NCBI GenBank assembly: GCA_038380795.1
Contig: CM076270.1
Location: forward strand, 12,337,001-12,401,000
From: Pyrocephalus nanus
Taxonomy: Eukaryota > Chordata > Aves > Passeriformes > Tyrannidae
Direction: 5' to 3'
DNA: 64,000 bases
Positions 1 to 10,132 of this stretch are shown here, one piece after another. Within the stretch, counting starts at the first letter, position 1, and every line of letters starts with the position of its first letter. Under the pieces are notes generated by a model that saw only the letters and a list, made by a program, of their open reading frames with translations, did not search any database and was not told where the DNA came from. Position numbers and translations under genes: made by a program.

Positions 1-254
1 TTACACTTGGCAATTAACTCATGATTTAAGCAATTCAGCTCTAAATTATCCCCTTGTTTATAAAACAACAACATCCTCTGAAGGATAATGTTTTCTATTA
101 CAGCAATTAGTAACACATCAGTTCTTGACTAGCTTGTAAAAGATCTCATATTAGTTCATATGGCAATGATTATCCAGTGTGATCTCCAGCACTGGGGTAT
201 GCACACAGCTCTGAACCAGCACATGTGAAGACTTGCAGAACCAAAGCAAATGGA
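1..254. other. AT-rich flank without recognisable gene
   Basis: AT-rich sequence before the 3' end of the CR1 element. I see no coding potential, RNA gene or repeat here that I can name. Confidence 0.5.
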
Positions 255-1461
255 GAATCATAGAATCATAGAATTAACTGGGTTGGAAGAGACCTCCAAG
301 ATCATCAAGTCCAACCCTCGATCCAAGCCCACTGTGATTACTAGATCATGGCACTCAGTGCCACATCCAGCCTCATCTTAAAAACCTCCAGGGACGGTGA
401 ATCCACCACCTCTCTGGGCAGGCCATTCCAATGCCTGATCACTCTCTCTGTAAAGAACTTCTTTCTAATATCCAACCTAAACCTCCCCTGGCAGAGCTTA
501 AGCCCGTGCCCTCTTGTCCTACTGATTGCCTGGGAGAAGAGACCAACCCCCACCTGGCTACAACCTCCTCTCAGGGAGTTGGAGAGAGTGATGAGGTCAC
601 CCCTGAGCCTCCTCTTCTCCAGACTAAACAACCCCAGCTCCCTCAGCCTCTCCTCATAGGACTTGTGCTCGAGTCCCTTCACCAGCCTGGTTGCTCTTCT
701 CTGGACCCGCTCCAGCCCCTCCATGTCCTTCCTGAACTGAGGGGCCCAGAGCTGAACACAATACTCAAGGTGTGGCCTCACCAATGCAGAGTACAGGGGA
801 AGCATCACTTCCCTGCTCCTGCTGGCCACACTGTTTTTGATGCAGGCCAGGATGCCATTGGCCTTCTTGGCCACCTGGGCACACTTTGGCTCATGTTCAG
901 CTTCCTGTCAATCCAAACTCCCAGGTCCCTTTCCACCTGTCTGCTCTCCAGCCACTCTGTCTCCAGCCTGTAGCGCTGCATGGGGTTGTTGTGGCCAAAG
1001 TGCAGGACTCGGCACTTGGCCTTGTTGAACTTCATTCCATTGGAGTCAGCCCATCTCTCCAGTCTATCCAGATCCCTCTGCAGAGCCCTCCTGCCTTCCA
1101 GCGGGTCAACACTCCCTCCCAACTTGGTCTGCAAATTTGCTGATGATGGACTCAATCCCATCATCTAAATCATCGATAAAGATGTTAAACAGGACTGGGC
1201 TCAGCACTGATCCCTGGGGGACACCACTGGTGACCGGCTGCCAGCTGGATGCAGCCCCGTTCACCAGCACTCTCTGGGCCCGGCCCTCCAGCCAGTTCTT
1301 AACCCAGCAGAGAGTGCCCCTGTCCAAGCTGTGGGTTGCCAGCTTTTCAGGAGTATATTATGGGAGATAGTGTCAAAGGCTTTGCTGAAGTCCAGATAGA
1401 CCACATCTACAGCCTTCCCCTCATCCACCAGGTGGGCCACCTGATCATAAAAGGAGATCAG

Positions 1462-1467
1462 GTTGGT
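1462..1467. repeat. Left target-site duplication of the solo LTR
   Basis: The hexamer GTTGGT lies directly before the LTR and is repeated directly after it. Removing the LTR and one hexamer restores uninterrupted CR1 sequence. Confidence 0.85.
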
Positions 1468-1862
1468 TGTTGGCGGGGAGGCTCTCGAGAGACATACATA
1501 TACGACCTATGAGATCTAAAATATGTCCGCTTTATTAGGATAGCTCAGGGTTTTTATAGCATCTGTATACAAGGTCTCATGACAAGAAGCACGTAATTGG
1601 TTACAGATCACTGACCAGATGTAAACATTCATTATAAATACCTTTATAATTGGTTATTAACAGGTAACAAGGCAATTGTTTACTTTATCGAACTCCACCT
1701 TCTTCTTGGCACTGAGTTTCTTTCGTTCTAACAAGGACACCCATGGCCATCTTGACACCTCTAACTTATAGTACTTATAAAACTATATGAAAGTTTATAA
1801 AAGTCTATAAAAGTACCTCACACAATATAAATTGCTCACACATTCATCATATTTCTCCCACA
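1468..1862 (-). mobile_element. Solo LTR of an endogenous retrovirus, inserted in CR1
   Basis: A 395-bp non-CR1 block starting TGTTGG and ending CCCACA on the plus strand, so it has TG...CA ends in either direction, flanked by 6-bp duplications. On the minus strand it reads as an LTR: an AT-rich U3, a TATA box (TATAAAAA, complement of 1551-1558), then a polyadenylation signal (AATAAA, complement of 1531-1536) before the U5 end. No internal retroviral genes are present, so it is a solo LTR left by LTR-LTR recombination. A 6-bp duplication is usual for alpha/beta-retrovirus-like (class II) elements; that assignment is inference from duplication length. Confidence 0.8.
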
Positions 1863-1868
1863 GTTGGT
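1863..1868. repeat. Right target-site duplication of the solo LTR
   Basis: GTTGGT, identical to 1462-1467, and followed by the continuation of the CR1 sequence. Confidence 0.85.
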
Positions 1869-2948
1869 CAGACAGGACCTGCCCCTCCTAAACCCATGCT
1901 GGCTGGCTCTGATCCCTTGTCCATCCCTGTAGGTGCTGTGTGATTGCACTCAGGATGATCTGCTCCATAACCTTGCCAGGCACTGAGGTCAGGCTGATAG
2001 GCCTGGAGTTTCTCGGGTCCTCCTTGCAGCCCTTTTTGTAGATTGGCATGACATTCGCCACCTTCCAATAGTCTGGGACCTCCCCAGAGAGCCAGGACTG
2101 TTGGTAAATGATGGAGAGTGGCTTGGCAAGCTTTTCTGCCAGCTCCCTCATCACCCTAGGATGGATCCCATCTGGTCCCATGGACTTGTGTGGATCCAGG
2201 TGGCTCAGTAAGTCACTGACTATTTCCTCCTGGAATACAGGGGGGCTATTCAGCTTCCTCTCCCTGTCTACCAGCTCCAGAAGCCAGTTGTCCTGAGGGC
2301 CACCTGTCCTACTGGTGAATACTGAAGCAAAGTAGGTGTTAAGTACCTCAGCCTTCTCCTCGTCCCTGTTAACTATGTTCCCCCCCAAGTCCAACAAGGA
2401 ACGGAGGTTTTCCTTGCCCCTCCTTTTGTTATTAAGTTATTAATACATTAAGCTATTAATACATTATTATGTATTTATAGAAGCACTTTTTGTTATCCTT
2501 AACAGAAGTAGCCAAATTGACTTCAAGCTGCGCTTTTGTCTCTCTAATTTTCTTTCTGCATGACCTAGTTATACTCCTAAACTCATCCTGGGTAGCCAGC
2601 CCTATTTTCCATAGTCTGTAAGCTCGCTCTCTTTTTATCCCTGATTTCCTTCAGAATCTCCCTGTTCAACCAAGCTGGTCGTCTACTTCGCTGGCTTGCC
2701 TTTTGGCACACTGGTATGGCCTGTTCCTATGCACTCAAGACTTCCTTCTTGAAGCATGTCCATCCCTCCTGTATCCCCTTGTTTTGAGGGTTTTTTTCCC
2801 AGGGTATGCTCTGGACCAGTCTTCTGAACAGGCCAAAATCTGCCCTCCAGAAGTCCAGTGTGGAGGTTTTATTGGTGGCCTTTCTGGTATCCCTGAGTAT
2901 TGCAAACTCTATTATTTCATGGTCACTGTGCCCCAGACGGCCTCTGAC

Positions 2949-3607
2949 CTACATCTCCCACCAGCCCCTCTCTGTAAACAACAGGTCTAGGGGGGCCCCA
3001 CCCCTGGTAGGTTCATTTACCAGCTGGAGCAGGAAATTATCCTCTAAACGCTCCAGGAATCTCTTAGACTGCCTCTTCTCTGCTGTGTTGAGCTCCCAGC
3101 AGATATCTGGCAGGTTGAAGTCACCCACAAGAACAAGGGCTGGCGATTTTGAGACATCTGCCAGCTGCTTGTAGAATAATTCATCCCCTTCATCATCCTG
3201 GTTGGGTGGTCCGTAACAGACTCCCATTAGGATGTCAGCCTTGTTGGCCTTCCCCTGATTCTGATCCACAGGCACTCAACCTTATCATTGGTGACCTCAA
3301 GTTCTACAGAGTCAAGGGACTCTTTAACATATAGAGCCACCCCTCCACCTCTCCTACCCTCCCTATCCTTTCTGAAGAGCTTGTAGCCATCCATGGCAGC
3401 ACTCCAGTCATGTGAGTCATCCCACCACGCTTCTGTGATGTCAACTATGTCATAGCTTTCCTGCTGCACGATGGCTTCCAGCTCCTCCTGTTTGTTGCCC
3501 ATGCTGTGTGCATTAGTGTACGTGCACTTCAGCTGGGCTGCTGATTTTACTCTTAACTCATGGAATTTGCACAAGAATTTTCCAAAAATCCTACCCCTTG
3601 CTAGCAT
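2949..3607 (-). pseudogene. CR1 endonuclease-domain remnant
   Basis: Two overlapping reading-frame pieces (3607-3227 and 3275-2949) that resemble the apurinic-type endonuclease domain of CR1 ORF2. Visible landmarks are 'TNAHSMGNKQEELEA', 'DIVDITEAWWDDSHDW', 'GGGVALYVKESL', and in the next frame 'LVGDFNLPDICW', the conserved GDFN motif of this nuclease family. A frameshift near 3230-3275 separates the two. Non-functional remnant. Confidence 0.8.
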
Positions 3608-6600
3608 ATGTCAATGGCCAAGAAGCTAGTGGAGAGTTTTGGCTGCACATCAGCAAGCAGAGGAAGAAAAATAAGGCAGAAACCACTCCATCCCAGCATA
3701 CACCCTGCTCTGCTGTGGTAGGTGTGGTAATGAGGCCTTCAGATCCCCACCTCCCACGTCAGGTCTGACCACCACCCTAGGCAGAAAAACAAACAAAAAT
3801 CCACGATCTCTGTGTCCCCCTGGCACGCCGTCCCTCACCTGCCACCAGGGCTGAACTCTGCCATAATTGGGGTGGCTCTCCAGGACTGCCACAGGCAGGA
3901 GTCAGGGCAGGATCCGGCTCCGCAGGGAGGCGGCAGGGACAATGCTGAGAGTGCACTGCCATGCACCTTAGCACCGTGCCCTGCTCCCTACTCACGTGTT
4001 TGAAGCCAAGTGTCTGCTTGAGGTCGATAATCCTAATAACATGTGATCATCCTGATACTCTTGATATAGCTAAAGAACTAATTTTAGCTTTCCTATCACC
4101 TTGAATAATGAATATTGATTTTAGGAATACAACATTCAAATTACGTATGCATTTTAATATTAGTGAGATAGGTTAATTCTCTCCATAATGCTGCCAAGCA
4201 AAACAAAACTGAAGACACTGGGGAGAGCAGGCACCAAGTGCTACTGATTATTTGTATCCTGGATTTATCAAGAGTCTATCTACTTACATAACAAGAAAGA
4301 CGCTGGCTCTGCAAAGGCTCCGTTCTCCAGTAGAGAAGTATCCTGTGTTTTCCTGAATAAATGGATATGGGAATAATGGAAATGGGAGGGCTGGCAAGGT
4401 GTGACTGATCCCTTCTGTCAAAGGGAATGACTGGTGTCCCAAGGGCTCCAGGACCAGGCCAAAGCAGGGGGGCTGAGAACTCTGGCACACAGCCCCTGTT
4501 CTAGCTGTCCTGCCCACATCGCTTCAGCTGAGATTCCCAGCACAAGGCAGGGCTGCCTGTCACAGCACCTCCCAAAGGTTCCAAATATTTTCTTGCTGTA
4601 TCATTGCAGTTGCCAGGGTTTTGAGGATAGCGTGCGGTTTACGCACCACAGTCTTTGCTACCAATTCATGGCATCAGAAGAGATGGTGAGCAGCTGGTGA
4701 ATTTAACAGAAACCTCCATGGCAGTAATCAGTCCGCGCTGCTTTCTTGGACTGACTCATGCCAAGGAGAAGGCATTTTGTTGGGAAATATGATTGATCAT
4801 TCTGCAGAGAAGCACAGACACTTCAGTCAAGGGCTGGCCCCATGGGATTCATGAGTCCACAGTCGGTGAAGGTTGAGTCCCCAGGGAGCCACATGCCATG
4901 GCTCCCACCTGCCCTTGGTTGTAAGTGTCAGCAAGGCCAGGAGAAGAGGGCAGAGGGGGCACAGACAAGGGCTTGTGTGCTGGGAATTTGAGAGCATGCT
5001 GACGCACCCAGCCGCAGTCTCCCTGTGCCAGGGACAGCTGGCAAGGCTCCCACTTCGCCACACTTCCGCCCACATCTTCCCACCCTTTGGCTGCACCAAT
5101 CCAGCTGTGCACAGCTGGGCTGCAAACCACACTGTTGGTCTGATCTGACTTAAAAGTCGTGTTCTGGAAAAGCCTGCAGGGCTTCCTGCAGCCACAGCAT
5201 GTCAGGGATCACACCAATGCTGCAGCAACATGGCTGGAGACTGGATTCAGAATGTGCAGCTGATGCACATCCACCTTCATCTGGAGGCTCTCAAGAGGCT
5301 TGCTTGTGCATTTGGGACAGGGACATTTTCTGTGCCAATGAGCTCTCATGCTTCCTCCAGCCTCACCAGTGCCAAACTCACAGTATTTTCATGCATGTGC
5401 CCCTGCTTCACAGCTTGCAGACTCCTTCCATTCCCTGCAAGCATGCAAGCACCACGGTTTCAGCACAGAGACAGCAGCCTCAGGCAGAAACACAAGTAGA
5501 ATCTTAACAAATAAATAACTCGTCTCTCACTGCCAACACCTCCCACCACACAGGGAGAGGATGAGACCCCAGATGCTCCTTCTCCTCTCTGGAGCGTGGC
5601 AATGACTGAGCATTTATTTCTGGTTCTCAGGGGCTCAGCTGTATGTCCCTCTGCCTGGAGCTCCTGTATCTTGCCAAAGATACTGGCTGTCTGGAGAGAG
5701 ACTGCCCTGGCATAGCCAGCAGACTGCAAATCGGTGCTCCAGTGAACTCCAGTCATGTCTCATGAAAAGAACATCTCTAAGAGAAGGGTATAACACAGCT
5801 TGCAACTTTTGGCTGGCAATGGCAGTGCCAAACACAGGTCCAAGCCCTTCAAGCAATTTAGGGATTTTCCCAGTGCTTGTTCCCAGCTGCAACACCTAGC
5901 AGCACCCAGCCCTTGCTGCCAGCAGAGGACCAGGCTGGAGCCAGGGCTCTTGAAGGGCACACAGCGCAAAGCTGGGGCTGCACCATCTCATGCCCATTAG
6001 CACATGTGACTGTTCCAGCCCAACCAGCAATCTCTAAAGTAACACCATGGGTATCAGGAAGGGAATTCCCATCCATATGGGTGGCATTTCACAGCTGCCA
6101 AAATGCCCTTCCCTCCAGCTCCCCGGCAGCGTTTTCTTGGTTCAGCAGGATAGGAGCCTGCCAAGAAGAATCAGCTTAGCGAGAGATCCAGGTACCCTGG
6201 CTCTTTTCCCAGAGCCCTTCTCGGCACAGAGCCATGCTCCAGCCTAGGCTGGGATGGGATGGAGAGATGAAAATGGTTTTTCAGAGGTTTTTCCTTAGAT
6301 ACTCTGGAGTTTCTCGGACTCACGCTTTGCTACCCGAGCAAAGCCTTGGCCACTTCATACAACAGTTTCCTGCACCATTCCTAGGGATGCCTCCTTGGTT
6401 GTGTGGGCAACAGAACAAAGGGCACCAGTTCCTGGAGCCCAGGATGACCACCTCCATGCAAGGGGTGTCACCGCAAAATGGCCAGAGCTCCCACACACCC
6501 AGCCTGACTCACACAGTGAGGAGGAAAAGGAATAAACACTTCAGCCTCTCCTCTACAGTGGCAGCCAGGGAATAGCTGAAAAAGCTCCTGGGGAGCAGCT

Positions 6601-9229
6601 GCCACACAGCATGTCTGCCAGTGCTGGGATCCTGGGTCTCAGCAGGTCCTGGGGAAATGGGTACCCAGTGAAAAGAGAGGGCAGAACCAGCCAAAAGACA
6701 GAGCTGCTGCCTTAAAACCATCTGCTCCTGCCATCAAGGGAGCCAGGCCATGACGCTGCTGCACAAAAGCTGCCCCCTTTACTACGAAGACCTGGTGTGT
6801 AGGGGAGCAACGTCCATGAAAGCTTTGCTTCATCTAGGGAGCTATATCAGGAAATCAGTATGAAAGTGACCTTGTCCCAAAGGTCTGGCAAATGTTTATA
6901 GAGGGGAAATAAATCCAGAAACCTGCACCCAAAGCTTCTGAGATGACCCCTCCCAAGGGAGGCGGTTGGGTATGGATTGCACAACAGCTTCTGGGATGGG
7001 AACTACGAGTGGAGGCATGTGTGCGGGGCTGCCCAGACGAGACACCTCTGTCAGGGACCTGTCCCTGAGACGCAGCACTTGTTTTCCAGTCTTCAGGGTG
7101 GTGACAACTTTGAGCTGTGGCCAGGATAGGTTTTCAGCCTGTGACCCAAAGAGGAAAGGCTTGGTGTGCCATTTTTGGGATCCAGCTTGTTACCCAGTTC
7201 TTACAAGCAACTTGGTTTCTATTTTCTGTATTTTCCAGGATCCTTCAAGCTTTTGGTATTAAGACTCTTGGATCTCTAGAAGCACATTTTGCTCATCTTG
7301 GCTACTTCCTAAAGGACCAGAGAGCAGGCATGGCCAGCCCTGCCACCTCCTCACCTCCTGCGTGCACCAGCAGCAGCATGCTATTTTATTCCTTCCCATC
7401 CCTCGGCCCGTGCCCAGGAGTAGTCTAAATTTTCTTGCCAACACATTTTTCTTCCAAGATGTTCTGCCAGTCAGTAATGCCCTAATGCGCTATCTAAAGT
7501 TTCTTCCCAAATTTGCTTTGGACAACTCCCAGTTTGCAATCCAAGATGACTGCTGAAGCAAACAAAAAAAAACATTTCAGGAGGACTGTGGGACAAGGGA
7601 TACCCCAGTCCCTGGGGCAGCCCCTTATCTCAGGGTTTTGCCTCCCCCTTGACACCTCTTTCATAAGGAAAGGCAGGGCTGGAGATGCCCAAAGGATCTG
7701 TTCCAGGTCCCTTCAACAGTTACAAACCCCTTCACCACCTCCTTACAGCCTAAACTTGGCCTCACTACTTCATTTCCAAAGACATCCTTCCATGAAAATC
7801 TTCCCCTTCCTCTCCTGATCCCTGGGGAATTCACAAGTATACGTGCTTCCACTCGGGGATCACAACCCTCACACATGTAAAGCATTTCACAGCAGCAGGC
7901 AAGCGGAGGAGGAGATGTGGAGCGGGGACACCAGTGTCACTGCCTCTGGCTGCCCCGTGCAGCCCTCGGCCGGTGGATCTAAGAAGGCTCCACAGAAGCA
8001 GACGCTTTTGGAGGCCCTGTTCCCCGTAGCCTCCTCGCACTCCTTGCTCCTAGAAGCAAAACCCTCCCGACGGGCTCTGCAGCGGGCAGGGGCTGGGCTG
8101 CGGCAGGAGGGGAGTGCAGCAAGGGAACTTTCTGCCAGGCATTTCCCAGGTTTCTGAAGTGGGCGAGCGCTGGCAACCTCTAATGACAGCCTGTTATTGC
8201 TCTCTGTCCCACTCTCATCCCCCAGAGAAAACGACTTGTTGCCGGCAATTACAGGCGGTTTGCAGCTCCTCGGGTACCACACAGACATAATTGCAACCTG
8301 TTCTCACTTCGTCCGGGAGGGACCTGGAGGGACCGGGCTGCCCAGCTCTGAATTTCTTCATCCCTTTGCAAATCCCCGCAGGAGGGAGAACACCAGCTCA
8401 GTAATTGTGATAACTTTTTTCCCTTCTAATATACACAAATATCAGCACTAGAAGAAATACTGATCCAGAAGAGAACTTTTTAGGCTCTCCAAAAATGTAC
8501 CGCAGTTTTCATGGTTATCCGTTGTTTCCGATTAACCCACGAAGATGACTGGGAAAAGGTTTTTCGCCAGTCACTTCCCAATGCAGTCTCGATCTTTTTT
8601 CTTGCTCGAGTTTTTCCGGCTGTCCAGCTAATTGAAGCTTACGTCAAATACTGCTCATCTGAAGTTAAATCTTATACGCTGAAGGCTGTTCTTTGTTTTT
8701 AAATCAAAAGGCTTTTGGCTCTATCAAGGAGCTAAAAGAAAGCCTGGATTTGTACTTTTCCGCAGTTTTAAACATGACACTCTTCCTTTTATTTATTTTC
8801 CTTTTTTTAAACTCTGAAGGCTCAGCAGGCAAGCCTCTGCAGGGACGAGAGCTTTGCACCGGTGAGATCTGCAAACGTGTCTCTTGTTTCTTGAACTTTA
8901 TTTTTCTCACGGTCTCTGAAAAGGCGAGATCGGGTGATACGTGTGGGATCAGCCTTGTACAGGTGCAGATCAGGTACAGGAGGAGGTGGAAAAACATCAC
9001 TGTGTATACTCAAAAAAAAAAAAAAAAAAAGGAGAGAGCGAGAGAAAGAACGAGTGAGCACATTTTTGAATAGGCCAGGTCTAGTTCTTGGCAGGATGAC
9101 TCAGGCTTAGCTGGCAGACTATGGAAATAGGAGTGTGAGAAAGTCAGTCAAGTGGAGGGGAAAAAAAAAGGATTCAAGTCCCCAGGCAAAATATTTTTTT
9201 TTTTTTTAAAGTAACCCACAAACTGTCCA
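3608..9229. other. Non-coding interval upstream of HES1
   Basis: I find no reading frame with recognisable domains or convincing splice structure in this 5.6-kb stretch. It is of mixed composition, with AT-rich patches at about 4,030-4,200 and 8,390-9,070. The stretch 8,160-9,070, 1-2 kb before HES1, has the AT-rich, low-CpG, non-repetitive look of conserved regulatory DNA, but only comparison with other birds could show this. A run of 19 A lies at 9012-9030. Confidence 0.5.
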
Positions 9230-9840
9230 AACCAGCCGACGGTAGCAGCAGCGCCGGGGACAGGCACCTTCCTGCGGTTTCGCCTGTGCCCCGCGATGTC
9301 AGGGCACGCACCACCAGATCTGCAGACGCGCCGTGAGCCCGGGGAGCGGAACCCACCCCGGCGGCTGCCCCCGGTCCTGCGTGTGCTACCGTGCCCCGCG
9401 CTCCCCCGGGCACCGGCCGTGCCCAGCCCCGGCCACACCTGCGAGAGAGCAGTGGCAGCACCACGTGGCAATGCCCGGGCTGCCTTGGGGACACCCGGGT
9501 GGTCTTGGGGAATCCCGGGTGGCCGAGGCAATGCTGCGGGTCTCGTGTCAGGACGCAGCCCCGCCGCGTACCCCGCGGTTCAGCCGCAGCCCCCGCACAC
9601 AGTAGCTGCTCATCCGGTCACCACAGCCAGGCCCGGCCTGCCGCGTCCCGGCCATCACCCTGGAGGGCCGCGGCCCCCCACAGCGCAGCTCGCCCCGGGG
9701 GCCGGCGGTCCCCGAGGGGAGGGGGCGGGACCGCGCCTGCCACGGGCGCCAATTAACCCGCTAATTAGCGCGACGCTCCCCGCGCCCCCCCCCCGCGGGC
9801 GGTGCCCAAGGGGTTAAACCGCGGCCGCCCGCCCTGCGCC

Positions 9841-9924
9841 ATTGGCCGGCGGCCGCCGCGCGGCGAGCAGCCAATGGGCGGGCGCCGTCCACGAGCGGGG
9901 CCGCGTGCGGGCGGCGCCCATTGG
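9841..9924 (+). promoter_or_regulatory. Three CCAAT boxes and an N-box in the HES1 promoter
   Basis: CCAAT boxes lie at 9841-9845 (reverse), 9871-9875 (forward) and 9920-9924 (reverse), the spacing expected for NF-Y-driven promoters. An N-box (CACGAG), the preferred site of HES proteins, lies at 9890-9895. Confidence 0.65.
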
Positions 9925-9935
9925 CTGGGCGCGAG

Positions 9936-9969
9936 TGTGGGAACGGCGGCGGGGGACGTTTCACACGAG
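9936..9969 (+). promoter_or_regulatory. Paired RBPJ (CSL) sites and N-box: Notch response and autorepression element
   Basis: TGTGGGAA (9936-9943) faces TTTCACACG (9959-9967, complement CGTGTGAAA) with 15 bases between them. This is the head-to-head arrangement known from mammalian Hes1 promoters, where a dimer of Notch intracellular domain, Mastermind and RBPJ binds. An N-box, CACGAG (9964-9969), overlaps the second site and would allow HES1 to repress its own gene. The site lies 22 bp before the TATA box. That the site works in this species is inferred. Confidence 0.75.
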
Positions 9970-9990
9970 CCGCGCGCGTGCGGCGCGCGC

Positions 9991-9998
9991 TATATAAG
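9991..9998 (+). promoter_or_regulatory. HES1 TATA box
   Basis: TATATAAG lies just after the paired RBPJ sites and about 135 bp before the start codon, which predicts transcription start near 10,020-10,027. Confidence 0.8.
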
Positions 9999-10132
9999 TA
10001 GGGGCGGCCAAAGGCGCGCGGCACCCGCGCCCCGCCGGCCCCGCCGCGCCCGCCCCGACCCGCACGGCCCCGCCGCGCCCGCACGGCCCCCCCCGCCCCT
10101 GCAGCCCCGGCGCCTCTCCCCGGCGGCGCAGG

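Larger units (their letters stand above)
341..2397 (-). pseudogene. CR1 reverse-transcriptase remnant, frameshifted and split by an LTR
   Basis: Degenerate ORF2 reverse-transcriptase region of the CR1 copy. The N-terminal palm part (2397-1888) retains the motif 'HKSMGPDGIHPRVMRELA' and the 'RPISLTSVPGKVMEQ' stretch. After the LTR the frame resumes in pieces. One (1327-1106) carries '[18 protein letters not shown]' and a damaged catalytic motif: 'KFADQ' replaces the expected FADD. The last piece (874-341) covers the thumb and C-terminus, with '[15 protein letters not shown]' and '[18 protein letters not shown]'. At least two frameshifts plus the LTR make it non-functional. Strand and order agree with a single original insertion. 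Confidence 0.85.
255..3607 (-). mobile_element. CR1 non-LTR retrotransposon (LINE), 5'-truncated and decayed
   Basis: A long CR1-family LINE on the minus strand. Its 3' end is at about 255, marked by the short octamer-like tail typical of CR1 (on the plus strand 'aatcatagaatcatagaatt') next to the usual 'gggttggaagagacctcc' segment. Going to higher coordinates come the reverse-transcriptase domain (about 341-2397) and endonuclease-like pieces (about 2949-3607). ORF1 is absent, so the copy is 5'-truncated near 3.6 kb; that edge is approximate. Reading frames are broken at several places, for example near 805-874 and 1106-1164, and a 395-bp LTR interrupts it at 1468-1862. Small AT-rich insertions near 2430-2480 add to the decay. 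It cannot be autonomous. The family is characteristic of birds and other sauropsids and is the best organism clue in the window. Confidence 0.9.
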
